From: Marinococcus luteus_A
Lineage (GTDB): Bacteria; Bacillota; Bacilli; Bacillales; Marinococcaceae
Direction: 5' to 3'
DNA length: 64,000 nt
Assembly (NCBI RefSeq): GCF_034497705.1
Contig: NZ_JAXRUV010000002.1
Location: 124,001-188,000 of the forward strand
Shown here: positions 56,952-64,000 of the stretch, one piece after another
How positions within the stretch are numbered: position 1 is the stretch's first letter
Layout: the number at the start of each line of letters is the position of its first letter
Program-made: the position numbers and the translations under genes
Notes under the pieces: model-generated
Seen by the model: only the letters and a program-made list of their open reading frames with translations
What the model was told of the DNA's origin: nothing
Database searches by the model: none

Positions 56952-57671
56952 CTATTGTCGTTTTTTTATACATTCTAAATAATTCATCACCGACACCAGG
57001 CGAACTGTATAAATAACCCTGATATTCATGACATTTTTTTGTCGTAAAAACTTTAATTGCATAGAGGTTTCAACATCCTCCGCGATAACATGAAAATTCA
57101 ATTGTCCCGCAAAGTGTAGAATACTTTCGACAATAGCTGTTTCACGTGAAACACCGTTCATGCCCTGAATAAATGTTTCACCAATTTTGAGCGTATCAAG
57201 AGGAAAATTCTTTAAATATCCAGGTGAAGAATAACCGACACCAAAATCATCCAGAGAAAGCTTCATCCCGAGATTTTTTAACTGGTTGAGAACAGGGATA
57301 GCTTCTTTGGCATGCTGGATAATATTTTCCGTCAGTTCAATTTCAAGCACAGACGGCTCGAGACCTGTTTCCTTCTTCCAAACTTTGGTCTGGCGGCACG
57401 CTTCTTTTAGTATAAAACGGCCAAGGGGGATGAGCAGGCCGGTTTCTTCTGCTAAAGGGATAAATTCATCCGGAAGAGTTAGCCTAAGCTCGAGGCGACC
57501 CCAACGAACTAAAGCTTCAGTGTTTTTTTCGTTTTTAGGAAAAAGACTGATACCGATGGAGGCAGATACAAACATTTCAAAGCGGTCGATAATAACCGGC
57601 ACGTTCAACATATCCAGAATACCTTCAGCCATATGAGCTGCCTGATAACCCTCCGCACGAGAAAGAACCAC
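56952..57671 (-). pseudogene. Degenerate GGDEF-EAL (c-di-GMP) gene
   Basis: A 239-codon frame with three signs of decay. It begins inside a GGDEF domain (VLSRAEGYQAAHMAEGILDM, SASIGISLFPKNEKNTEA), just after where the GGDEF motif should be, with a stop directly upstream. At NTEALVRW it jumps into an EAL domain (PDEFIPLAEETGLLIPLGRF; LSLDDFGVGYSSPGYL), losing the EAL signature and about 100 residues. After VETSMQLKFLRQK a run of seven A shifts the frame; the other frame reads CHEYQGYLYSSPGVGDELF, the expected EAL end. A parS site is embedded. Confidence 0.8.
57138..57153. promoter_or_regulatory. parS: parS site (Spo0J/ParB binding) inside the EAL pseudogene
   Basis: TGTTTCACGTGAAACA is the perfect symmetrical parS. 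It lies in former coding sequence (residues GVSRET), as several Bacillus parS sites do. Confidence 0.94.
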
Positions 57672-57834
57672 GACGAATTTTTAATATGTATATTAAGTAA
57701 TATACGGGCGATCAAAAATTTTAAAGAACTATACCTTTTTTTTAAATTTTCCGGATGATAACAAGATAAAAGGGGTATAGATTTTAGGGCGATCGGCATA
57801 AGTTAAATTAAAAATTAATAAAGGTGGCTTTGCA

Positions 57835-58287
57835 ATGCAGGGAGAGGACCGTGAAGTAGTATTTATCTCAGACAAGATCCATGCAATTATTCTTTTTTTG
57901 GATGATATTATCATTCAGGAAAAATATCACGTGAAGGATATTGAAAAGCTTCAGCCTGAAACGATGGAATCTCAAAAGCATAAATCAGCAATTATTTTAA
58001 ACATTATGGAACGCACGGCAGAATTACTCCGTGGACGGTTTCCCGACTGCTGTGAAGCAGGGTCGCAGGTTACTTACACTGTGAGGGATCTGGAAAAGGC
58101 GAGGGAAGATTTAAAAACAATTCACAATGAAACTTTTAAAGAGTACGGAATTATTAAGTCCACGTACGAACCGGGAGAGAAAAACGAAGATTCTTTTATT
58201 ACGAAAACGGTTGTAGGCCTGGTGAACTACAATGTGCATCTATTTGAAACAAAGTTTCTGGACTACATAGACCCACACGCTCTCTAG
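57835..58287 (+). CDS. Hypothetical cytosolic protein
   Basis: Not recognised. 150 residues, no signal or TM segment, mostly helical: FISDKIHAIILFLDDIIIQE, IILNIMERTAELLRGRFPDC, YTVRDLEKAREDLKTIHNE, and an end LVNYNVHLFETKFLDYIDPH. AAAGGTGG lies before ATG 57835. GGGTAT (57772) upstream looks like a SigB -10 but lacks a -35 at the right distance. It precedes a stress-protein gene on the same strand. Confidence 0.65.
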   Translation: MQGEDREVVFISDKIHAIILFLDDIIIQEKYHVKDIEKLQPETMESQKHKSAIILNIMERTAELLRGRFPDCCEAGSQVTYTVRDLEKAREDLKTIHNETFKEYGIIKSTYEPGEKNEDSFITKTVVGLVNYNVHLFETKFLDYIDPHAL

Positions 58288-58315
58288 GTGAAAAGAGGGA
58301 GTTTGCCGGGAAATG

Positions 58316-58341
58316 GTTTAAACAGAGGCAGAATTGTTTAT
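58316..58341 (+). promoter_or_regulatory. Possible SigB promoter of the stress-protein gene
   Basis: GTTTAA matches the SigB -35; GTTTAT 14 bases on is a 4-of-6 match to GGGTAT. The gene downstream is of a SigB-controlled family in B. subtilis, which raises the odds. Confidence 0.45.
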
Positions 58342-58374
58342 TAGAATAACAGTAAACAATAAAGGGAGGTTCTT

Positions 58375-58722
58375 ATGAAACCATTTGTAAGAGAATACAC
58401 CAATGACGAAGCTCTGCAGCAGGATGTTCAGCGCTTAGCTGAAAAGGGCATTGATAAAAGTAACGTGTACGTTATGACCCACGATAATGATCGCACTGGC
58501 CGTATCGCGGAGAATGCGAATGCCAACACTGTCGGCATGAAAGAAGAAGGAATAAAAAATGCAGTAGGAAACATGTTCAGCAAAAAAGGTGACGAACTCC
58601 GAAAAAAACTGCAGGAAATTGGATTATCCCAGGAAGAAGCTCATGAGTATGAGGATGAACTCGATGAAGGAAAGATCCTTCTCATTGTGACAGACACTGA
58701 AGGGGTCAACACAATTATTTAA
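58375..58722 (+). CDS. General stress protein 17M-like (YflT family)
   Basis: 115 residues. The N-terminal part (VREYTNDEALQQDVQRLAEK, GIDKSNVYVMTHDNDRTGRI) is the YflT/heat-induced stress domain. The middle VGMKEEGIKNAVGNMFSKKG is followed by LSQEEAHEYEDELDEGKILL. AAAGGGAGG precedes the ATG. In B. subtilis the family is induced by SigB. It is acidic and cytosolic; the biochemical role is unknown. Confidence 0.85.
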   Translation: MKPFVREYTNDEALQQDVQRLAEKGIDKSNVYVMTHDNDRTGRIAENANANTVGMKEEGIKNAVGNMFSKKGDELRKKLQEIGLSQEEAHEYEDELDEGKILLIVTDTEGVNTII

Positions 58723-58736
58723 CAGTGCAAGAATAG

Positions 58737-58763
58737 AGCCGCTCTCCAGACGGAGGCGGCTTT
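58737..58763 (+). terminator. Hairpin after the stress-protein gene
   Basis: AGCCGCTCTCC pairs with GGAGGCGGCT (one bulge); the T run is short. Confidence 0.5.
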
Positions 58764-58774
58764 ACGTTTGTCGA

Positions 58775-58804
58775 TTGACAAACTTTTACAATAAGGAATA
58801 GAAT
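58775..58804 (+). promoter_or_regulatory. SigA promoter of the ZIP transporter gene
   Basis: TTGACA and TAGAAT are separated by 18 bases, about 55 bases before the ATG. Confidence 0.65.
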
Positions 58805-58861
58805 AACTTTAGACTTTCCTTAGGGAAACTTTTTTTAACAGAGTGAAAAGGAGATTATATT

Positions 58862-59668
58862 ATGGAGTGGTTTGCGGAGCTGCATCCTACACTGCAGGCG
58901 CTGATTGGCTCTTTGTTTACCTGGGGTATGACTGCAGCAGGCGCTGCAGTTGTGTTTTTTACGAACAGAAACAATCAGAAGCTGATGGATAGTATGCTTG
59001 CATTTGCCGGCGGGGTCATGATTGCTGCGAGCTTTTGGTCGCTTCTTTCACCCGGCATTGATATGGCAGAGGAGCAGGGGCAGATACCTTATATTCCAGC
59101 TGTTATTGGTTTTTTACTTGGTGGTGTTCTTCTGTTGCTGCTCGACAGGGTCATTCCCATGATGGATGAAGACACATATTTCAAGGAAATAAAAGACAAG
59201 TATGCTAAGCACCGGACTACAATGCTGGTTTTTTCGATTACTCTGCATAATATTCCGGAGGGACTTGCTGTAGGAGTAGCGTTCGGGGCACTTGCTTCGG
59301 AATTCAGCAGCTCTACGCTCGCTGGAGCAGTAGCGCTTGCGCTTGGCATCGGCATTCAAAATTTTCCGGAGGGGACGGCAGTATCGATGCCGCTTCGCCG
59401 GGACGGAGTATCGAAAAAGAAAAGCTTCTTTTACGGTCAGCTGTCCGGTTTTGTAGAGCCGGTGGCTGCGGTAATTGGTGCTGCTGCAGTTATCATCATC
59501 CAGCCGCTGCTTCCATTTGCTCTCAGTTTTGCAGCAGGGGCGATGATATTCGTCGTTGCCAAGGAAGTCATCCCCGGTTCCCAGGAAAAGGGCAATGTAC
59601 GGCTCGCGACTTTCAGCCTGATGATTGGTTTCAGCGTCATGATGATACTGGATGTAGCTTTAGGATAA
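58862..59668 (+). CDS. ZIP-family divalent metal transporter
   Basis: 268 residues with eight TM helices. The metal path in helix 4 is SITLHNIPEGLAVGVAFGAL, and helix 5 has GIGIQNFPEGTAVSMPLRRD; both carry the His/Asn-Pro-Glu-Gly signature. Helix 2-3 text is AFAGGVMIAASFWSLLSPGI. This is the GufA/ZupT-like group, likely importing or exchanging zinc, iron or manganese. AAAAGGAG precedes the ATG. A single gene with promoter and terminator. Confidence 0.92.
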   Translation: MEWFAELHPTLQALIGSLFTWGMTAAGAAVVFFTNRNNQKLMDSMLAFAGGVMIAASFWSLLSPGIDMAEEQGQIPYIPAVIGFLLGGVLLLLLDRVIPMMDEDTYFKEIKDKYAKHRTTMLVFSITLHNIPEGLAVGVAFGALASEFSSSTLAGAVALALGIGIQNFPEGTAVSMPLRRDGVSKKKSFFYGQLSGFVEPVAAVIGAAAVIIIQPLLPFALSFAAGAMIFVVAKEVIPGSQEKGNVRLATFSLMIGFSVMMILDVALG

Positions 59669-59677
59669 AAGGGGGCG

Positions 59678-59716
59678 GCTGAAGCAGAGGGAGTTTTTCT
59701 GCTTCAGCTTTTTTTA
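59678..59716 (+). terminator. Terminator of the ZIP gene
   Basis: An 11-bp stem, GCTGAAGCAGA with TCTGCTTCAGC, is followed by seven T. Confidence 0.9.
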
Positions 59717-59853
59717 TATGGAAGGCTATTTTTAATGAATTAAGGATCAAAACCATGCACCCTTTTGTGATAAAGTAGCATAGATGAGCACACGGAGCAG
59801 AAGACTGAATTTATTTATAGCTTCTGGAGAAAATGCTGAAAAGGAGCTTCGAC

Positions 59854-61107
59854 ATGTGGGCTGATAAACCGAAAAACGGGTCGGGTCCTATTTTTTATGG
59901 ATGGGCGATTGTGGCTTTATCCGCGTTAAGTATGTTTTTTTCCGGACCGGGCCAGACGTATTCGATTTCTATTTTTATTGATTATTACATTCAGGATTTT
60001 TCGTATTCGCGTTCTTTTGTCTCTGGTATTTATTCGGTTGGTACTCTGGCTGCCGGTATTACTCTTTTTTTCGTTGGTCGCGCAATCGATCGTCTGGGCC
60101 AGCGCCTGGTAATGGGGGCCGCAGGAATTCTTTTGGCTCTCGCCTGTATTTGGAATGCTTTTTTAACAGGTGCTGTAATGATGTTTATCGGCTTTTTTGC
60201 TATTCGATTATTTGGCCAGGGCTCGCTGACCCTTGTTCCTAATACGCTTGTGCCGCAGTGGTTTGTGAAGAAGCGCGGCCGGGCATTGAGTTTCATGGCG
60301 ATTGGCGGTTTTGTCGGTGCCGCTGCCCTGCCCCCGTTGAACACATGGATGATCCATATGGTCGGCTGGCGGGATACATGGTTAATTTGGGCTGGACTGT
60401 TACTTGTTGTTTTTGTGCCACTGGCCTTTTTAGTGGTGCGTAATCAGCCGCAGGATGTCGGCCAGGAGCCTGATGGCAGAGGATCGAATGCCCAAGGGGA
60501 GAGCGGGACGCAGCGAAAAGCCATGCAGGAAAAAAGCTGGACCCTTCAGGAAGCTCGCAGAACTAGAGCGTTCTGGCTTATTCTCTTTTGTGTCAGCGTT
60601 CCAGCAATTGTAAACACAGGTGTTTCCTTCCACTTAGTATCTATCGTAGAAGGAAAGGGTCTTTCAATTTCGCTTGCAGCGTTGGTTCTCTCATTAATGG
60701 CATTTGTCGGTTTTCCGGTAACGTTTGCTGTAGGGTATTTGGTGGACCGCATTGCTGTGCATTACGTGCTTGCGATGACGTTTGGGGTACATATTGTTTC
60801 ACTTTTGGTGCTTTTAACTATAAATTCCTGGACAGGAGCTATCATTTTTGGAGTGCTGTGGGGCATAGCCCACGGCTTTGAACGTATTGTGTTAAGCATT
60901 GTTTGGCCCAATTATTTCGGTCCCAGGCATTTAGGAAGTATTAAAAGCATTGCCCAGACGGTAATGGTTATTGGCTCTGCTCTTGGACCACTCCCGTTTG
61001 GCATTTTTTACGACTGGTTCAATAATTATACGGCAATACTATGGCTTATGATGCTTCTACCAGCTACGGCTTTAGTTTTTGCGCTTTTGTCCCCGAAACC
61101 CTCCTGA
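59854..61107 (+). CDS. MFS transporter, oxalate/formate antiporter (OFA)-like
   Basis: 417 residues with 12 TM helices. The start FYGWAIVALSALSMFFSGPG and GQTYSISIFIDYYIQDF are typical of OFA-type monocarboxylate transporters, as are RLFGQGSLTLVPNTLVPQWF and GRALSFMAIGGFVGAA. AAAGGAG lies 7 bases before ATG 59854; ATG 59833 overlaps it. It precedes an iron alcohol dehydrogenase and a sensor kinase, which may belong to the same metabolic theme. The substrate is unknown. Confidence 0.88.
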   Translation: MWADKPKNGSGPIFYGWAIVALSALSMFFSGPGQTYSISIFIDYYIQDFSYSRSFVSGIYSVGTLAAGITLFFVGRAIDRLGQRLVMGAAGILLALACIWNAFLTGAVMMFIGFFAIRLFGQGSLTLVPNTLVPQWFVKKRGRALSFMAIGGFVGAAALPPLNTWMIHMVGWRDTWLIWAGLLLVVFVPLAFLVVRNQPQDVGQEPDGRGSNAQGESGTQRKAMQEKSWTLQEARRTRAFWLILFCVSVPAIVNTGVSFHLVSIVEGKGLSISLAALVLSLMAFVGFPVTFAVGYLVDRIAVHYVLAMTFGVHIVSLLVLLTINSWTGAIIFGVLWGIAHGFERIVLSIVWPNYFGPRHLGSIKSIAQTVMVIGSALGPLPFGIFYDWFNNYTAILWLMMLLPATALVFALLSPKPS

Positions 61108-61134
61108 CCGCTGTATTACTAATATATTTTTGTT

Positions 61135-61163
61135 CCGCGGGTCCATAAGTCCGCGGTTTTTTT
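61135..61163 (+). terminator. Terminator of the MFS gene
   Basis: CCGCGG repeated as a 6-bp stem around a 10-base loop is followed by seven T. Confidence 0.7.
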
Positions 61164-61228
61164 CGTCAAAACAGGAGCAGGAAGCCTTTGCACATTAAGC
61201 AAGGGTGAGAGATAATAAATGCATATTA

Positions 61229-61242
61229 AGTAAACGTTTTCA
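61229..61242 (-). promoter_or_regulatory. cre-like CcpA site before the iron alcohol dehydrogenase gene
   Basis: On the minus strand TGAAAACGTTTACT matches the cre consensus at 13 of 14 positions. It lies 40 bases before the gene. Confidence 0.5.
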
Positions 61243-61281
61243 ATCAAACAAAAGCTTTCAACTAAATATGGTGGTGAGGAT

Positions 61282-62427
61282 ATGATTTCAAAATTTATGG
61301 CTCCCGAAATTATTTTCGGAGATCATTCGATTCAACAGACGGGTGAGAGCTTTTTACGACTGGGAGCGCAGCGTGTACTGGTAGTAAGCGATCCGGGCGT
61401 CAAAGAAGCCGGCTGGACAGTTCAGGCTATGGAAAATATACAGACTTCCGGTCTTGATTATCACCTGTTTTCAAATATCAGTACGAACCCTGACACGGCC
61501 CAGGTATTAGAAGGCGTGGAGGTTTATCAAAAAGCCGGATGTGACGCTGTACTTGGCATTGGAGGAGGAAGTGCGCTGGATGTGGCTAAAGCGGTGGCTG
61601 TCATTGTGAGCAACGGTGGAAAAATCGAAGATTACGAAGGTGTTGACCATATCCATAGTCCGCTTCCCCCGGTCATTATGGTGCCGACAACGGCGGGATC
61701 GGGATCCGAGGTCTCGCAATTTTCGATTATTGTCGATCCGGTGCGGAAAAAGAAGATGACGATCGTTTCTAAATCGCTCGTACCAGATATTGCAATTGTC
61801 GATCCGTTTGTATTAATGACAAAAGACCATTTGCTTACAGCAGCTACCGGACTTGATGCAATTACCCATGGCATAGAAGCGTATGTAAGTGCAGCAGCGA
61901 CGCCGCTGACGGACGTGCATGCGGTTAATGCGATGAAGCTGGCGGCTGAGTTTTTGCGGCCGTCGGTGGCATCACACACAAATGTGGAAGCCAAGCGTGC
62001 GATGGCGATGGCGAGCATGCAGGCGGGACTTGCGTTTTCCAATGCCATTTTAGGAGCGGTACACGCGATGTCCCATGCGATTGGCGGCCGTTATGCTCTT
62101 CCTCACGGAGAAATTAACAGCATTTTGCTTCCGCATGTCATGGAATTTAATCTAATTGCTTCGCCTTCCCGCTTTGCTTCTATTGGCGATATTTTCGGTG
62201 CTTCTGCAGACGCCGGGGAAATGGTTCGTGCCAGACACGGCATTCAGGCCGTCCGGGCTCTTGCAGACGATATCGGCGCTCCAAAGACACTGCGCTCTGT
62301 CGGTCTGAGGGACCCTGACTTTGAAAGCATGGCCCGCGTTGCCCTTGATGACGCATGCATGATCACCAACCCGCGGGACGTAGCTTTGAAGGATATCGAA
62401 ATGCTGTTCAAAAAGGCTTACGAATAA
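61282..62427 (+). CDS. Iron-containing (group III) alcohol dehydrogenase
   Basis: 381 residues. The NAD-binding loop is VLGIGGGSALDVAKAVAV; the metal-binding region is LTAATGLDAITHGIEAYVS, AVHAMSHAIGGRYALPHGEI and the upstream TTAGSGSEVSQFSII. It oxidises or reduces small alcohols; 1,3-propanediol or ethanol types are closest in layout. GGTGGTGAGG precedes the ATG. It is followed after 12 bases by a histidine kinase gene, an unusual operon partner, and has a cre-like site in front. Confidence 0.93.
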   Translation: MISKFMAPEIIFGDHSIQQTGESFLRLGAQRVLVVSDPGVKEAGWTVQAMENIQTSGLDYHLFSNISTNPDTAQVLEGVEVYQKAGCDAVLGIGGGSALDVAKAVAVIVSNGGKIEDYEGVDHIHSPLPPVIMVPTTAGSGSEVSQFSIIVDPVRKKKMTIVSKSLVPDIAIVDPFVLMTKDHLLTAATGLDAITHGIEAYVSAAATPLTDVHAVNAMKLAAEFLRPSVASHTNVEAKRAMAMASMQAGLAFSNAILGAVHAMSHAIGGRYALPHGEINSILLPHVMEFNLIASPSRFASIGDIFGASADAGEMVRARHGIQAVRALADDIGAPKTLRSVGLRDPDFESMARVALDDACMITNPRDVALKDIEMLFKKAYE

Positions 62428-62439
62428 AGGAGCGTCGGT

Positions 62440-64000
62440 ATGTTTACAGAAAAAGAGATGGTGATTGAAAAATTAACCGGGGTCCGTGCCTCAAAAAAAA
62501 GCTATTATACAGACTTGAAAGCAACGATTGCGGAACTTGAAAAAAAGAATCGCAAGCTTGAAATTTTGAGCGAAGTAGCAAAGGGGTTTCAGGTTACAGG
62601 GACAATGGAGACGGCACTGCAGCATATTCTTGAAACCATTTACGAACTGTATCCGATCGACCGGGTAAGTCTGTCGTTAATCGAGCATGGGGCCATGTCG
62701 TTGAAGAGTGTCTATCCTCTCTATGCAGAGGATTCCGCACTAGGTATGCATCTTCCGAAAAAAGAGTCGTTATACTGGAAAGCAATCGAACAGAATATGA
62801 TTATTCTTCACGAATGGGAGCCAGCTGATACGTATGCATTTGTGGAAGAGCAGACGCTTTCGGCTTTGAATTTTCACTACGCGTGTGTCATACCGCTTCG
62901 GATAAAAGCGTCTACCATTGGTGTTCTCACCTTTGCAGCGGCTGAACGGATCGAGTGTGACCAGTCTGATATCAGCTTCTTCCGGCAGCTTTCGGATCAT
63001 ATTGCCGTTATGATGGAGAATGCGAGACTGTATCAGGAGGTGTATCAGGGCAAAAAGGAATGGGAGGAGACCTTTCAGGCTGTGGCGGATCTTCTGATAT
63101 TAACTGATAACGATCACCGCATCGTCCGCTGCAACCAGGCCTCCTACAGTTTTTTTAATGAACCTCCGGAGGCTGTGGTCGGGCGGCACTGTCACGACCT
63201 GTTGTTTCACGATACAGAAGCGTTCTGTCCAATTGAAGAAAGCTATCACGGTGAATCGATGAAAAACTACCAAATGACGTTGAAAAACGGCCGTGTGTGC
63301 GATATTCAGACGTACCCAGTCCGGGACGGGAACAGGGAGATGAAGGGGCTGCTTATTTATATTAAAGATGTAACTGCGAGAATCAAAACTGAAGCGCAGC
63401 TCCAGCATTCCGGGAAGCTAGCGGCGATAGGGGAAATGGCGGCCGGAGTGGCGCACGAGTTAAATAGTCCGCTGACCGCGGTAATCGGCAATACCCAAAT
63501 ACTGCAGCGGAGTCTGACAGAAGAAGGTCCCTCAAAGGAGCTTGCGGTGGCGATTGAAAGAGGAGGCCGCCGCTGCCAGACGATCGTGCAAAACCTGCTT
63601 TCTTTCTCCCGCCCGGAAAAAGAAGAAAGTACGGAGTGTAATGTTAATGAAGCGGTTGAAGATGTACTGAGTCTGATTGGCTTTCAGATCGAAAAAGAGA
63701 ATATCCTGATTGAAAAGCATTATACACCCGGTCTGCCGTTTGTCGAGGCAGGACCTCATCAGGTCGGTCAGGTGGTTATCAATCTGCTTTTAAATGCAAA
63801 AGATGCATTAAAGGAAAGCGGAGAGGCAGATAAAAAGATTCAAATTAAAACCAATGTTGTTCATTCAAGCGTTGTGCTTGAGGTAGAAGACAACGGATGC
63901 GGAATCGCCCAGAGTCAGAAATCGTCAGTGTTTGAACCCTTTTTCACCACGAAAAGAAAACAGAATGGGACCGGTCTGGGTCTGTCGGTAAGTAAAGATC
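62440..64000 (+). CDS. GAF-PAS sensor histidine kinase (3' end outside window)
   Basis: The frame is open from ATG 62440 to the window end (520 codons seen). AAAGGAG lies 8 bases upstream. There is no membrane segment. An N-terminal coiled coil is followed by a GAF domain (about 45-200), a PAS domain (about 210-320; LILTDNDHRIVRCNQASYSF), a dimerisation domain with His339 in GVAHELNSPLTAVIGN, and an HATPase domain with NLLLNAKDAL, VEDNGCGIAQ and NGTGLGLSVSKD at the edge. This type acts in NtrB-like or alcohol-sensing systems. The partner response regulator should lie just downstream. Confidence 0.9.
   Translation, partial: MFTEKEMVIEKLTGVRASKKSYYTDLKATIAELEKKNRKLEILSEVAKGFQVTGTMETALQHILETIYELYPIDRVSLSLIEHGAMSLKSVYPLYAEDSALGMHLPKKESLYWKAIEQNMIILHEWEPADTYAFVEEQTLSALNFHYACVIPLRIKASTIGVLTFAAAERIECDQSDISFFRQLSDHIAVMMENARLYQEVYQGKKEWEETFQAVADLLILTDNDHRIVRCNQASYSFFNEPPEAVVGRHCHDLLFHDTEAFCPIEESYHGESMKNYQMTLKNGRVCDIQTYPVRDGNREMKGLLIYIKDVTARIKTEAQLQHSGKLAAIGEMAAGVAHELNSPLTAVIGNTQILQRSLTEEGPSKELAVAIERGGRRCQTIVQNLLSFSRPEKEESTECNVNEAVEDVLSLIGFQIEKENILIEKHYTPGLPFVEAGPHQVGQVVINLLLNAKDALKESGEADKKIQIKTNVVHSSVVLEVEDNGCGIAQSQKSSVFEPFFTTKRKQNGTGLGLSVSKD

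Noticed and set aside
58301..58314. Noc-like sequence GTTTGCCGGGAAAT
   Set aside because: Two mismatches to the 14-base Noc site break its symmetry; too weak to list.
1..64000. CRISPR arrays, transposases, prophage genes, rRNA genes
   Set aside because: I looked for regular repeats, transposase motifs, phage structural genes and rRNA and found none.

Overview
The window looks like the origin-proximal chromosome of a low-to-mid GC Gram-positive in the Bacillaceae. The gene order purA - tRNA cluster - walR-walK-walH-walI-walJ - htrA - rlmH is the one known from Bacillus subtilis near oriC. Ung and YwdI/YwdK-type genes, consensus Spo0J parS sites, and TnrA/GlnR, CtsR, Fur and CcpA-type operators agree with this. 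Extracytoplasmic proteins are very rich in Asp and Glu, and a DUF368 (PopT-type) gene is present; I infer a moderately halophilic and possibly alkaliphilic member. No rRNA operon, CRISPR array, transposase or prophage gene is visible.

Layout. 1-1114 is the 3' part of purA. 1257-1946 holds tRNA-Lys, -Glu, -Asp and -Phe plus a half-tRNA remnant. 2174-7915 is the WalRK cell-wall two-component operon with its accessory proteins. 8129-10208 carries htrA, a frameshifted CxxH/CxxC-type gene and rlmH. 10260-14845 holds small envelope proteins, ung, an aldo/keto reductase, a glutathione peroxidase and an AbrB-family membrane protein. 15061-18489 is the most interesting locus: two TnrA/GlnR boxes, an ammonium transporter, a DUF294/GlnD-like nucleotidyltransferase, a DEDDh exonuclease, and a short GlnR/TnrA-like regulator lacking the usual C-terminal tail. 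18607-24378 holds pncB, ywdI/ywdK-like genes, DUF368, DUF3817, a GNAT protein and a Fur-box flavoprotein reductase. 24836-27016 is clpE behind a CtsR box. 27416-41963 is metabolic and accessory: aminotransferase, alcohol dehydrogenases, VOC proteins, macrodomain, rpiA, sulfotransferase, UbiA-type enzyme and padR-chrA. 42119-45414 holds a class D-type sortase with its probable substrate and a TetR-paired SMR efflux pair. 45596-49442 carries a diguanylate cyclase, a soluble chemoreceptor, a nitronate monooxygenase and a DUF1992 protein. 49539-54774 holds aminotransferase-RpiR, a cation exchanger and MFS-MarR. 54923-59668 has small proteins, a methyltransferase, a CstR-like repressor, a GGDEF-EAL pseudogene, a stress protein and a ZIP transporter. 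59854 to the end carries an OFA-type MFS transporter, an iron alcohol dehydrogenase and an incomplete GAF-PAS histidine kinase.

How it works together. Most genes are compact one- to four-gene operons with good Shine-Dalgarno sites and clear hairpin terminators. Several regulators sit beside their targets with perfect dyads at the promoter (PadR-chrA, MarR-MFS, RpiR-aminotransferase, CstR-like). Three parS sites (24478, 38438, 57138) mark the region as part of the ParB/Spo0J loading zone. Gene decay is visible in four places: the half tRNA, the CxxH/CxxC gene, a His-rich copB 5' fragment and the GGDEF-EAL gene. All family assignments come from reading motifs and from memory of the families; no database search was possible.
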